This document shows, piece after piece, positions 26,647 to 38,310 of a stretch of 64,000 nt of DNA. The stretch spans positions 62,001 through 126,000 of the forward strand of contig CANJKZ010000179.1 of assembly GCA_947471745.1 (NCBI GenBank), written 5' to 3'. Under the pieces are notes generated by a model. The model was given only the letters and a program-made list of their open reading frames with translations, did no database searches and was not told where the DNA came from. The DNA is from Closterium sp. Naga37s-1. Lineage: Eukaryota > Streptophyta > Zygnematophyceae > Desmidiales > Closteriaceae. The position numbers and the translations under genes are program-made. Each line of letters opens with the position of its first letter. Position 1 is the stretch's first letter.

Positions 26647-29600
26647 TCAAGATGTCGTGAACCCGATGTTAATTTGTGGTTGTCTTTCGGGCCAAGGCCA
26701 TGCTCTGGTCTGGAGAGTATCTGTAAGGCCCTGAAACACCAACACACCCATTCATCAAACAGGTACCGTAACAGGTGGTAAATCAAAACATGGCTACCTG
26801 TAATTGCAGCTTACCTGCAATTGTCGAATGTAGGCTGCTGTGGCCTCTAGCACTGATGCCATGTCGGTTGGAGCTGATACAGGAGCAGGGACCAGCAAGC
26901 GAAGGGTTTCCACTGCATCACTGGAGATAAACAGAAGGAAAGGAGGGAGGAAAAGGCAAGCGGGGATTCGAGAAGAGGCTTGTTTGATGAAGGGAGAAAC
27001 AAGGGAGAACGAATACAGCAGATAGTTTCGGGTCACATTCGGCTCACCTCACTCGCTTGCGGCGAGATCGTTCAGATTTGATACGATTGCGTCTCCTCCT
27101 CACAGGAACCCCTTTCACGCCTGTCGCCTTGCTCCCACTCCTTTCCAATTCTTTCCCCTCAGCACCAGCAGCCTCCTCACAGCCAACAGCACCAGAGTCA
27201 GGCTGCGTTACAGTCACACAACCGGCAGTCACACCTCCCACACTAACAACCCCCACACTCCCTCCTCCCACAATCCCTCCTCCCACACTCCCCCCTCCCA
27301 CACCCCCCCCTCCCACACTCCCACCTTCCACACTCCCAGCCCCCACACTCCCACCCCCCACACTCCCATCTCCCACTCCCCTCTCCAACCATCCCACTCC
27401 CCATGGCAATTCGCTCCCTCACAGCCCTTGCGAACTCCTCAAGACCCTGGAGAGGAGGGGCTGTGGATGCCACCCCCCCTGCACGCACTTCCCTGTAACG
27501 CAACTCCACTGGATGCGCAGAGCAATCTTGTTTCTTGCAGGTGAGCATATCACCAGTTCCGCCCTCCCCCTCCCCCACCGCCCTGGCAAACTCCTCAAGA
27601 CCCTGGAGAGGAGGGGCTGTGGATACCACCCTCCCTGGATGTTCCTTGCAGGTGAGCATATCACCAGTTCCGCCCTCCCCCTCCCCCACCGCCCTGGCAA
27701 ACTCCTCAAGACCCTGGAGAGGAGGGGCTGTGGATACCACCCTCCCTGGATGTTCCTTGCAGGTGAGCATATCACCAGTTCCGCCCTCCCCCTCCCCCAC
27801 CGCCCTGGCAAACTCCTCAAGACCCTGGAGAGGAGGGGCTGTGGATACCACCCTCCCTGGATGTTCCTTGCAGGTGAGCATATCACCAGTTCCGCCCTCC
27901 CCCTCCCCCACCGCCCTGGCAAACTCCTCAAGACCCTGGAGAGGAGGGGCTGTTGATACCACCCTCCCTGGATGTTCCTTGCAGGTGAGCATATCGCCAG
28001 TTCCGCCCTCCCCCTCCCCCACCGCCCTTGCAAACTCCTCAAGACCCTGGAGAGGAGGGGCTGTTGATACCACCCTCCCTGGATGTTCCTTGCAGGTGAG
28101 CATGCTATCTCTTCCGCCCCCCTCCCCCTCCCTTACAGCCCTGGCAAACTCCGCAAGACCCTGGAGAGGCGGGGCTGTTGATACCACCCCGCCTCCATTC
28201 ACAGAGAATTGCTGCTCCTTGCAGGTGGGCATACCACCCCTTCCGCCCCCTTCCTCCCTCACAGCCCTTGCAAACTCCGCAAGACCCTGGGGAGCAGGTG
28301 CTGTAAAGGCCAATCCGCCCGCCCCCTCCCTCACAGCCCTGGTAAACCCCTCCACACCTTTAAGAGGAGGCTCTGTTACCACTCTCCCAGAATGCACTGA
28401 GAAATGTTGTTTCTCGCAGGTGAGAATACCACCAGTTTCGCCCTCCCCCTCCCTCCTCCTCTTGCTGCGGCTTCCGCTGCTTCTGCTTGTGCTGCTGCTG
28501 CTATGGCTGCTGTAGCTCGTGCCACTGCTCTCACATGCCCCTAGGGGAGTGCTGGCTGTGACTGGTGCACTTGCTAAAGCTGGGCTGGTTAGTAGGGATA
28601 GTGTAGCTGCTACAGCCAGCCTGGCTGGTGGGGTTGTCACTGCTGCTACAGCCGGGCTGGTTAGTGGGCTCGGCGTTGCTAATACAGCCAGGTTGGCCGG
28701 CGGGGTTGGCGTAGCTGCTACAGCCGGGCTGGCTGGTGGGGTTGGCATTGCCGCTACAGCTGGGGTAGCAGGTGGGGACGCACGGCAGGGTGGTTTGTGG
28801 TTGGCACAGGGGGGAGGTGTGGGAAGAGCAAAGCTAACTGGAGGTACGGGGACACACTGGGGCAGACACAGAAGTGGAAACTCCGCTGGGCGGCACGGGT
28901 CGGGCGGAGTGGGTTGTCCACACCTGCCAGGTGGTGTGTGGGCGAGACGAAGCGGTTGAGAGGGGTATGGAGCGGCTGGGTTACTGGGCACAGAGGGTAC
29001 CGCTGCTGTGGGTGCGGATGGGGGGAGAGGTGCGGATGGGGGGAGAGGTGCGGATGGGGGGAGAGGTGCGGATGGGGGGAGAGGTGCGGATGGGGGGAGA
29101 GGTGCGGATGGGGGGAGAGGTGCGGATGGGTTTCTTCCAATGGACACAACTGGTGCAGAAAGCAGATTCTGGGACGTCCCAGCACTCCTCTTCACAAGAT
29201 GAAGCGGTCGGGCGGGGTGTGGGACGGCTGGGCTACTAGGAACACAGGGTACTGCTGCTGCTGTGGGGGCTGATGGGGGGAGAGGTGCGAATGGTTCCCC
29301 CATGGACATGCAGCAGGTAGGGCCGGCTGCAGCAGAAGAAGCAGCGGTGGTTAGAGCGCCGGCTGTAGCACTTGCTTGCTTCGGCACACCTGATGGTGCT
29401 GCTGGCGGCTGTAGCAGGGCGAGCATGCTGCGGGTAAGGCCGCTTGTCGCAGCAGAAGAATCAGCAGCGGTAGTCGGAGTGCTGGCTGTAGCACATGCTT
29501 GTTCTGGTACACCTGGTGGTGCTGCTCCTGGCTGTAGCAGCGCGGACAGGTAGCAGGTAGGGCCGGCTGCAGCAGATGTAGCAGCAGTAGCCAAAGTGGC

Positions 29601-31367
29601 GGCTGTAGCACATGCTTGTTCTGCTACACCTGATGGCGATGCTGCCGGCTGTAGCGGGGAGGACAGGTAGCTACTTTCACGTGAGGGGGAGAGAGCAGCA
29701 TGGGAGACGGCAGCAGGGGAGACGGCAGCAGGTGAGACGGCAGCAGGTGAGACGGCAGCAGGTGAGACGACAGCAGGTGAGACGGCAGCAGGTGAGACGG
29801 CAGCAGGTGAGACGGCAGCAGGTGAGACGTCAGCAGGGGAGACGACAGCAGGGGAGACGGCAGCAGGTGAGACGGCAGCAGGTGAGACGGCAGCAGGTGA
29901 GACGACAGCAGGTGAGACGACAGCAGGTGAGACGGCAGCAGGTGAGACGTCAGCAGGGGAGACGACAGCAGGGGAGACGGCAGCAGGTGAGACGGCAGCA
30001 GGTGAGACGACAGCAGGTGAGACGGCAGCAGGTGAGACGGCAGCAGGTGAGACGTCAGCAGGGGAGACGACAGCAGGGGAGACGGCAGCAGGTGAGACGG
30101 CAGCAGGTGAGACGGCAGCAGGTGAGACGACAGCAGGTGAGACGACAGCAGGTGAGACGGCAGCAGGTGAGACGTCAGCAGGGGAGACGACAGCAGGGGA
30201 GACGGCAGCAGGTGAGACGGCAGCAGGTGAGACGGCAGCAGGTGAGACGACAGCAGGTGAGACGGCAGCAGGTGAGACGACAGCAGGTGAGACGGCAGCA
30301 GGTGAGACGGCAGCAGGTGAGACGTCAGCAGGGGAGACGACAGCAGGGGAGACGGCAGCAGGTGAGACGGCAGCAGGTGAGACGGCAGCAGGTGAGACGA
30401 CAGCAGGTGAGACGACAGCAGGTGAGACGGCAGCAGGTGAGACATCAGCAGGGGAGACGACAGCAGGGGAGACGGCAGCAGGTGAGACGGCAGCAGGTGA
30501 GACGGCAGCAGGTGAGACGACAGCAGGTGAGACGGCAGCAGGTGAGACGGCAGCAGGTGAGACGTCAGCAGGGGAGACGACAGCAGGGGAGACGGCAGCA
30601 GGTGAGACGGCAGCAGGTGAGACGGCAGCAGGTGAGACGACAGCAGGTGAGACGACAGCAGGTGAGACGGCAGCAGGTGAGACGTCAGCAGGGGAGACGA
30701 CAGCAGGGGAGACGGCAGCAGGTGAGACGGCAGCAGGTGAGACGACAGCAGGTGAGACGGCAGCAGGTGAGACGTCAGCAGGGGAGACGACAGCAGGGGA
30801 GACGGCAGCAGGTGAGACGGCAGCAGGTGAGACGGCAGCAGGTGAGACGGCAGCAGGTGAGACGTCAGCAGGGGAGACGACAGCAGGGGAGACGGCAGCA
30901 GGTGAGACGGCAGCAGGTGAGACGGCAGCAGGTGAGACGGCAGCAGGTGAGACGGCAGCAGGTGAGACGACAGCAGGTGAGACGGCAGCAGGTGAGACGT
31001 CAGCAGGGGAGACGACAGCAGGGGAGACGGCAGCAGGTGAGACGTCAGCAGGGGAGACGACAGCAGGTGAGACGACAGCAGGTGAGACGTCAGCAGGGGA
31101 GACGACAGCAGGGGAGACGGCAGCAGGTGAGACGGCAGCAGGTGAGACGGCAGCAGGTGAGACGGCAGCAGGTGAGACGGCAGCAGGTGAGACGGCAGCA
31201 GGTGAGACGACAGCAGGTGAGACGGCATGGAATGCTGAAGCAGCAGAGGTGACGGTGGTATCTGTGGGACACGTGGACTCCACACATGCGAACGTTGACC
31301 TGGCATGGTCAAATGCCGCTGCCACGTCAGCAAGAATCTCCCCAGAAAGCCGGAACGGCTCCAGCAT
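26647..31367 (-). CDS. bHLH-like gene with a giant repetitive N-terminal region (structure partly unresolved)
   Basis: The 3' part is well supported: a basic region [17 protein letters not shown] ends at 27048; an exon at 26920-26815 encodes [32 protein letters not shown]; and a last exon at 26730-26647 ends in a stop. The junctions are GT-AG and in phase, and the product resembles a divergent basic helix-loop-helix DNA-binding domain. Upstream lies a 1374-codon open frame (31367-27243) made mostly of repeats: about 100 pentapeptides VSPA(A/V/D), six 37-residue [11 protein letters not shown] units and Pro-rich segments. This frame differs from that of the basic region, so an intron or a frame change within the G-rich repeat near 27250-27400 is required. 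The start is uncertain; an in-phase upstream reading [16 protein letters not shown] is possible. Likely a nuclear transcription factor. Confidence 0.55.
27250..27375. repeat. GTGGGAGTGTGG-type minisatellite
   Basis: Imperfect tandem units of about 9-12 bases (CCCACACTC on the + strand) lie where the reading frame of the repetitive region and that of the basic region must be reconciled. Length changes here would alter the frame. Confidence 0.75.
27530..28100 (-). repeat. 111-bp tandem repeat in the bHLH-like gene
   Basis: Five to six nearly identical 111-base units encode 37 residues each, containing [20 protein letters not shown] and [17 protein letters not shown]. Units recur at exact 111-base spacing from about 27540, with more diverged units to 28300. 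The unit length is a multiple of three, so the frame is preserved. Confidence 0.92.
29010..29135. repeat. 18-bp minisatellite in the bHLH-like gene
   Basis: Six to seven perfect tandem copies of an 18-base unit, GGTGCGGATGGGGGGAGA, encode short His/Leu/Ser/Pro-rich repeats on the minus strand. A related single unit lies near 29265-29290. Confidence 0.9.
29694..31226 (-). repeat. 15-bp minisatellite encoding about 100 VSPAA pentapeptides
   Basis: About 102 tandem copies of the 15-base unit GGTGAGACGGCAGCA (+ strand), with variants ACGA, ACGT and GGGG. On the minus strand it encodes [10 protein letters not shown] and VSPAD. GACGT variants recur mostly every 105-135 bases, commonly 120, revealing a higher-order unit of about eight repeats. 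Because the unit is stop-free in several frames, long spurious open frames exist on both strands. Confidence 0.95.
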
Positions 31368-32821
31368 TGCCTCGTCATATGGGGGAATTTCCCCTGAGAA
31401 ATTATACCCTGGGTCCTTAAAAGGGGTATTTCCCCTGCAACGCTGGAGGGGTTTGGAAGGTTTATCATGGTGTTTTCAAAGTGAGGCATTTCCCAATCCG
31501 AGCGGCTGTTGAAGGGAGGATCTCTAGGAGGAGTTCTCGCAAAATGTGGTAAATGTGAGCCGTTCATCGCCCCAGAGTTGCTCCCGTCCGTCGGATCGGT
31601 TATCAAAAGATCCTGACCGTCCATCATTGCACCGCGAGCGGACTTGGTGGACCTAAAAATCGAGCTTCTCTGTAGAAATCAACAACCGAGCCAACCGAGG
31701 CAACTGACTTAGTTAAAGAGTTTCGATCAAGGCAACGTATATTAGGAAGAGATGACGTATAGTAGACGCGACACGGGTAGGGAGAGGTAGGAAGCGAGAC
31801 GCGCCACGGGAGATGGTTAGTTTTTCAGAAGCCTCAAAAGGTTTTTTCGGATGGGCCAAGTGTCGCATCGATTTCTGGGCGTAATTCATAGAAGGGACAC
31901 ATTGCGGTTTCGACGCGAGTGTACAACGACGAAATTTCCAAGTTCGTCCGGAGCGAGATACTTCTAACTGTAGTTCCCTGGTTGGACTTATTGGCGAAGT
32001 CGATATTACACAGCCGCGCCGCGAAGTGGCGGTGCAATGAAAGGGGGTACACGTGGAAGGCGAGGAATCCATTGCTGCTGAGAGCCAAGCCTAGATACTG
32101 AAGAGCCAAGGCTTGCGTGACTTGCGGCAGCGAGACGCGTCTTGTGTTGGGCTAGATCGCAACAGTATTGCTAGCTTGCGAGGGAAGAGAGGGGGAATAA
32201 AATAGCGCTCCTCTCAGAAATTTGTCAAATTATGTAGCTAGGTTCAGTGTCACGTCAATATCATTCGATGCGGTTGAGTACGCTTCTTTGTTTTTTGCTA
32301 TATGCTATTAAAGAACCTGTAGCGGTTGAAAGGGGTTGAGAGAATATGGTATTTTACTTGGAAATTAGTGACCATGCTCAGTCAGAGTTCGTCGTTGATA
32401 GTTACGAAGAGTCGGCAGTCTCGCGAATGTCGTACTGTATGGAGGTTGCTTTTCGTTTGTTCCTCAAAAGGGTGTTTTCGGCAAACGAGTGTGGCAACCA
32501 CACGCCATGCCACCGACGTCGAATCACATCCACCGACCGACAAAGTTGGCAAGTTTACAACCAATAGGATTCACTGCAAGAAAATGTTTGAACAAGGACC
32601 GAACAGAAGAGCTTCGCCACTGGAATACCGTGATACTTTTATTGTGCACATCTCGTTACGATATACTTTCTCAAACACAAGTGCCAAAACCACATGGATC
32701 TTGCAATAATTTGTACCTTCCTAACTTCGTCATTACAGTATTTCACACCTATAAGAGTTGGCTATCAGTCAGCATCCTCGTTTATACGGGCTCCCACCCA
32801 ATAATTTCGTGGTTTCTCATC
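31368..32821. other. Intergenic region between the bHLH-like and ASH2L-like genes
   Basis: About 1.4 kb. The first 260 bases may hold an upstream exon of the bHLH-like gene (an open frame from 31627 includes two GGGGAAAT segments and a TTTCTCAG acceptor-like site near 31400), but splicing could not be settled. The rest shows no recognised gene, RNA or repeat. Confidence 0.35.
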
Positions 32822-34468
32822 CTATTTGGTTGCTTTTTCATCCCTTCTGTCACCTCCTGCTCCGCCTTCACTCCCCTTCCCATCTTCTCCACCTCCTTGC
32901 TTCTCCATCGCATCGTCCCTCCCTCTGCCACTCTCCCTATCCCCCTCTCCCTCCTCTAAATTCCTCCCACTCCCCGTTTCTCCCTCCTTACTCTCCTCTT
33001 GCACTCCACCCTTGTTGTTCACCCTTCCCACCCTATCATCCACACTATCCCCCTCCCCTTTCACTTCCCCGTCTATCTCCTCCCTCCCTTCTTTCACCTT
33101 CTTCCCTTCTTCCTCCTCCATCTCACCATTCTTCTCATCCTCCTCCCCCTCTCCCTCCTCCCCACCCTGTAGTTTCGCATCCTTACCTTCACCCTCCTCT
33201 TTCTCATCCTTCACTATTCCCCTCTCCTTACTCCCACCATCCTCCTTCTCCTTCTTAAGTTCTCTCCCTTCCTTTCTCCCCTCCTCCCTTTTCTCCTTCC
33301 CCTCCACATCGTTCCCCTCCTTCTCCTTCCCTTCCCTCTCCCCCTCCTCCTTCCCCTCCCCCTCCCCAAGGTCAGCTTCATACTCCGAAGCAGGAATGTG
33401 AGGGGCAGCTGAAAAAACTCCCGGCACAGGCCGGTTTCCCCAATCTTTGGGCAGGTGCGAAAAGTTTGGCCCGAAGTTGAAACGCACGGTGGCGCCCTCT
33501 GATTGGTCGGGCAGCGTGAAGAGGGAAGCTGCCGGGAAGTATCTCCCTGCTGGAATGTCTTTAAACGCCTTCCCCAGACACACCCCGTTACGAAAGAACG
33601 CGATTTCACTCCCTGTGCAAGGGTGGTGGAAAAGATATTACAGTTTGATTTTATTGGATTTAGAAACATGCACTTATGCACGCTCCCTCCTCCTTCCCCA
33701 TCAACAGTGACCGCGGCTCGTCAGCGCACAAGAAAGAATAAAGAAGCAAACCATTAACAAACCACAACGCGTACCAGGTATGGGAGGCCCTCCCTTTGCG
33801 CTCTCCTCGCTCTCCACGTAGCACGGCTGCCCCTTCCACACTTACAACTAATGTACCATGCGCTAATCAGGGAGAGAAGGGAGAGAAGCACTTACCAGGC
33901 ACAGGTGGCCCTCCCTTTGCGCTCTCCTCGCTCTCCACGTAGCACGGCTGCCCCTTCCACGAAGCACAGCGGGCGTGGCTAGTCAAGGCAGGGGAAAGAG
34001 TTGAATGGAAAGAAGACACACTCACCAGGCACGGGAGGCCCTCCTTTTGCACTCTCCTCGCTGTCCACGTAACATGGCTGCCCCTTCCACGCTTACAACT
34101 AATGTACCATGCGCTAATCAGGGAGAGAAGGGAGAGAAGCGCTTACCAGGTATGGGAGGTCCTCCTTTTCCACTCTCCTCGCTCTCCACGTAGCACGGCT
34201 GCCCCTTCCACGTCACCAGCGGCCGCGGCTTGGGCGCCAGCATGGCGCCACCTGGCAGGCTGATGTAGCAGCCAATCACGTCGCCCTCCACGTACCCAGG
34301 GGCCCGCTTGCTTATGTCCCCTGCATGCTGCGGTCGGGAACGGTTGTGAGTGGTTTCAGGCTGTGCAAATGCATTTTCAGGTGGAGTTTTCCTGTCAGGT
34401 GCATTTTCCATGTCGCCACCGGCAGCGGCTGCAGCAGCCGGCGCAGCAGCAGTGGCGGCAGCGGCAGT

Positions 34469-34499
<31 letters not shown>

Positions 34500-37400
34500 G
34501 CAGAAGCAGCAGCAGTGGCAGTAGCACTGGAAGGAGGCAGAGGTGGGAAATCCAGCGATCCTCCAGCGTACGCCCTCCTAACAGCCTGGTGCACCGCACT
34601 CCCATCCACATCCCGGAACCCAAACCCCCACGCGTCAAACCCCACGGGCGTCTGCATGTCGGCCCGCTGTGTGGCCCAGCCTATGCGGGCGTGCCCTGTG
34701 CGCCCCAGATGCAGCATGTGGATCTCGAAATACCACGCGCCTTCCAGCACCCCTCTGGTGGCTAGAACTGTGCGATAGCCCTTGCTGCTCGTGGCCGACA
34801 ATCGGTCCTCGCTCAACTGGGGGAAGGAGGGAAGGAGAGGAGTGTGGGCCACAGGGAAAGGGAAAAGGTTGTACGGCTTGTGTGCCCCCACGCGTCAAAC
34901 CCCACGGGCGTCTGCATGTCGGCCCGCTGTGTGGCCCAGCCTATGCGGGCGTGCCCTGTGCGCCCCAGATGCAGCATGTGGATTTCGAAGTACCACGCGC
35001 CCTCCATTACCCCCCTCACTGCCAGCACCGTGCGATAGCCCTTGCTGCTCGTGGCTGATAATCGATCGTCACTTAGCTGTGGGGAGGGGAGGGAGGGAGG
35101 GGAGTATGCGGCATAGGGAAATGGAGAAGGTTGTGTGCCCCCACGCGTCAAACCCTACGGGAGTCTGCATGTCGGCTCGCTGTGTGGCCCAGCCTATGCG
35201 GGCGTGCCCTGTGCGCCCCAGATGCTGCATGTGGATTTCGAAATACCACACGCCTTCCAGCACCCCTCTGGTGGCTAGAACTGTGCGATAGCCCTTGCTG
35301 CTTGTCGCAGATAATCGGTCCTCGCTCAACTGGGGGACGGAGGGAAGGAGAGGAGTGTGGGCCACAGGGGAAGGGAAAATGTTGTACGGCTTGTGTGCCC
35401 CCACGCATCAAACCCCACGGGCGTCTGCATGTCGGCTCGCTGTGTGGCCCAGCCTACGCGGGCAGCGGGTGTGCCCTGACTGCCCCAGATGCATCATGTG
35501 AATTTCGAAATACCACGCGCCTTCCAGCACTCCTCTCGTTGCCAGCACCATGCGATAGCCCTTGCTGCTCGTGGCTGATAGTCGGTCCTCACTCAACTGG
35601 GTGTGAGGGGAGTATGGGGCATAGGGACAGGGAGAAGGTTGAACGGCCCTGTGCGCCCCAGATGCAGCATGTGGATCTCGAAATTCCACGCGCCTTCGAG
35701 CACGCCTCGCGTTGCCAGCACCGTGCGATAGCCCTTGCTGCTCGTGGCTGATAATCGATCGTCACTTAGCTGTGGGGAGGGGAGGGAGGGAGGGGAGTAT
35801 GCGGCATAGGGAAAGGGAGAAGGTTGTATGCCCCCACGCATCAAACCCCACGGGAGTCTGCATGTCGGCGCGCTGCGTGGCCCAGCCTATGCGGGCGTGC
35901 CCTGACTGCCCCAGATGCAGCATGTGGATTTCGAAATACCACGCGCCCTCCATTACCCCCCTTGTTGCCAGCACCATGCGATAGCCCTTGCTGCTTGTCG
36001 CTGACAATCGATCCTCACTCAGCTGCAGAGGGAGTAAGGGAAGGAGGGGAGGGAGGGAGTGAGGGGAGTGTGGGGAATTGAGTGACCACGCGCCTTCCAC
36101 CACTCCTCTCGTTGCTAGAACCGTGCAATAGCCCTTGCTGCTCGTCGCTGATAACCGATCCTCACTCAACTGAGGATGATGGAAACGGGGATGCGGGGAA
36201 CGGGGATGCGGGGAATGGGGATGCGTGGAACAGGAAAGTAACGAGAATGAGGGAAAGGCGAGGGGTGAGCGCCTGTTGGCTCGCTGCGTGGCCCAGCCTA
36301 TGCGGGCGTGCCCTGTGCGCCCAGACGATGCATGTGGATTTCGAAATACCACGCGCCTTCCAGCACGCCTCTCGTTGCCAGCACCGTGCGATAGCCCTTG
36401 TTGCCGAGGGGTGAGCGCCTGTTGGCTCGCTGCGTGGCCCAGCCTATGCGGGTGTGCCCTGTGCGCCCCAGAAGCAGCATGTGGCTCTCACAGCACCATG
36501 CAATTGTTTTTAAGACGTCTCAACAACACTCTTATTCCAGATGCACCATGTGGCTCTCACAGTACCATGCGATTGCCTTTGCTGCTTACCTGGATCTGTG
36601 CCGCCCGGAACACACGCGATAAGACAACCGGCTTATCAGGCCCATCTTCGATCTCCAACCCCTTGGGCGCAGGTACCACCTTCACCAGATCCGCCTCCTT
36701 CCTCTTGTCCCCCATCCCCGTTATAAGCCCTCCCCCAGCTGCCCCTGCACCAGCCAGCCCACCCTTGCCCCCCCCATGCGCCCCCCCTCTCCCTCCCCCC
36801 TTCTTGCCCGTTTTCCTAGAGCGTGGGGGGAGGCCTTTCCGCTTCTTCCCCCCTTCTGCCGTCCGCGCTGCCCCCCCCACACCTGCTTTTTCACCTGCCC
36901 CATCAGCCTCCCCACCCGCCCCTACTTTTTTCGTCTGCTCGTCACTCCCCCCGTCCTCCTCCTTCCCAGGCGTTCCCCCACCGCCGCTTCCCCCTCCCCC
37001 ACCGTTCTCCCCCGCGCTTCCCCCCTTGCTATCCCTGCTCCCCCCTGTCTTCTTAGTCTGCTCTCGTGGCTTTAAGTCTATAAGAACGTATGATATGTCT
37101 TTCTTGCGGGTTACCATGCTTCCCGTCTGTTCCCCCTTCGGTTCCCCCTTCTGCTCCCCCGTCTGCTCCCCCTTCTTCTCTCCCATCTCCTTCTCCTCTC
37201 CCTTCTCTTCCTGTCGCTCCTCCCCCTCCCGTCCCTCGTCCGGCTCCCCCTTCTCTCCATTTCCCCCCTTCTCCCCTTTCTCTCCTTGCTCCCCCTGGCC
37301 CCCCCGCTCTCCACGCGTCCTAGCTCCGTCGTCCCCCTCCTCATCTCCTCCTCCTCCACCTCCCCCTTCACCATCTCTACTAACCGTTACCTGATTACGT

Positions 37401-38224
37401 TCCCCCTTCCCATCCTTCTCGGTTCTTCTCGGTTCTCTACCATCGCCGCTCTCCTCTCTCCGCTCCTTCTCCTCCTGTCTCTCCTCGTTCCCGTTCCCTT
37501 CACGCATACCCCCGTCGCCCCTGTCTTTTCGAACATCGCTGCCCTGCCCCCCTTCTTTCTTCTCCAAATCGTTCACTTTCCCATACCCATTCCCCAATTT
37601 CCTTCTTTTTTTCTTCGCCAGTCCCTCCCCCTTCCCGTCCTCTGCACCCTCCTCCCCGCCCCCCGCCCGCTCCGCCACGTCACGCTTCCGCGATTTCCTC
37701 GCAGCTTCGCTCAGCTTCATCACCTTCCTTGGTCCTTCCTCCTCCGAAACATCCTCGATTTCAGCCGCCTCGTTATTGTCACCGCCATCATCCTCCTCCT
37801 CGTCCAAAAGATCAATACACTCCTCCTTCTCCTCCTCTATCTTAACATCCTCGTCATTATCTTCCTCGATCTTAACACAGTCCTCCTCATCCTCATCCTC
37901 CTTTCTCTCCTCCTCCTTTTCCCGAACCTTCTCTTGGTCGCTTGTTCCACTCTCCCGTTTCCCCCTTTCTACCCCAGCCTCAGACAATGCCGTCTTAACA
38001 TGGTCCCCCGCGGGCTCCCCACCACCGTCACCCTCATCTCCCCTGCTTCGTGCTTCTTTCTTCTCCTCCCCTTCTCCCCCACTCCCTGCATTCTTCCCGC
38101 CATCTTCATCATGTCGCGAACCCTCGTCGTCTTCTCTACCCCGCTTCATCACTGCGGCCGATTCTTTCGGACGAGCGTTGCTGATCTGCTGCCCAATGCA
38201 GGCTGGCGTCGACTCAAGACTCAA
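32822..38224 (-). CDS. ASH2L/TRAUCO-like COMPASS subunit with SPRY domain, 3 exons
   Basis: Exons 38224-36590, 34816-34147 and 33612-32822, with consistent phases, give 1031 residues. An internal start at 38149 is an alternative. The first about 520 residues are very charged and low-complexity. The B30.2/SPRY domain then starts at [15 protein letters not shown] and runs [115 protein letters not shown] and [15 protein letters not shown]. An Ala-rich insertion of about 90 residues encoded by GCN/CAG repeats (about 34420-34530) interrupts the SPRY domain. The C-terminus is an acidic Glu/Lys tail of about 180 residues. By family the protein is a core subunit of COMPASS-type H3K4 methyltransferase complexes. 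No zinc-finger/winged-helix module was seen, as in plant TRAUCO. Confidence 0.88.
33778..34100 (-). repeat. Downstream partial copies of ASH2L-like exon 2 end
   Basis: Three copies of the last about 65 bases of exon 2, encoding [19 protein letters not shown] and the PG end with donor, lie at about 33778-33840, 33893-33965 and 34022-34095, between exon 2 and exon 3. They are nearly identical to the intact end at 34147. Confidence 0.9.
34880..36583 (-). repeat. Upstream partial copies of ASH2L-like exon 2 beginning
   Basis: Seven or more copies of the 5' part of exon 2 fill intron 1. They encode [15 protein letters not shown](T/M)[14 protein letters not shown] and, in the longer ones, [20 protein letters not shown]. 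Copies start near 35080, 35330, 35600, 35770, 36025, 36170 and 36400, most with a pyrimidine-AG acceptor. All end before GFGFRDVDG, which only the intact exon has. Confidence 0.9.
36507..36523. repeat. Short palindrome (ACGT-centred) at an echo junction
   Basis: TTTTAAGACGTCTCAA lies between two of the partial copies of ASH2L-like exon 2. It is a slightly decayed member of the TTTTGAG-N4-CTCAAAA family. Confidence 0.75.
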
Positions 38225-38310
38225 ATGTCACCGCTTCGTCACTGCCCTGATTCTCACGAACTAGCGTTGCTGATCTGCTCCTCTGTGCAGGCTGGCGTCG
38301 AGTATTCTTC
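38225..38310 (-). repeat. Upstream partial copy of the ASH2L-like exon 1 start region
   Basis: The first about 70 bases of the coding sequence (encoding [14 protein letters not shown]) recur directly upstream, at about 38236-38305, without a matching in-frame start. This places a duplicated segment across the transcript's 5' coding end. Confidence 0.75.

Noticed and set aside
29694-31226. CRISPR-like array
   Set aside because: Direct repeats are contiguous with no unique spacers and the DNA is eukaryotic; the same applies to the 18-bp and 30-bp arrays.
29612-31252. Open frames reading RRQQVRRQQ (+) and [10 protein letters not shown] (-)
   Set aside because: Shadow readings of the 15-bp repeat. 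Only the VSPAA frame continues into non-repetitive sequence leading towards the bHLH-like region.
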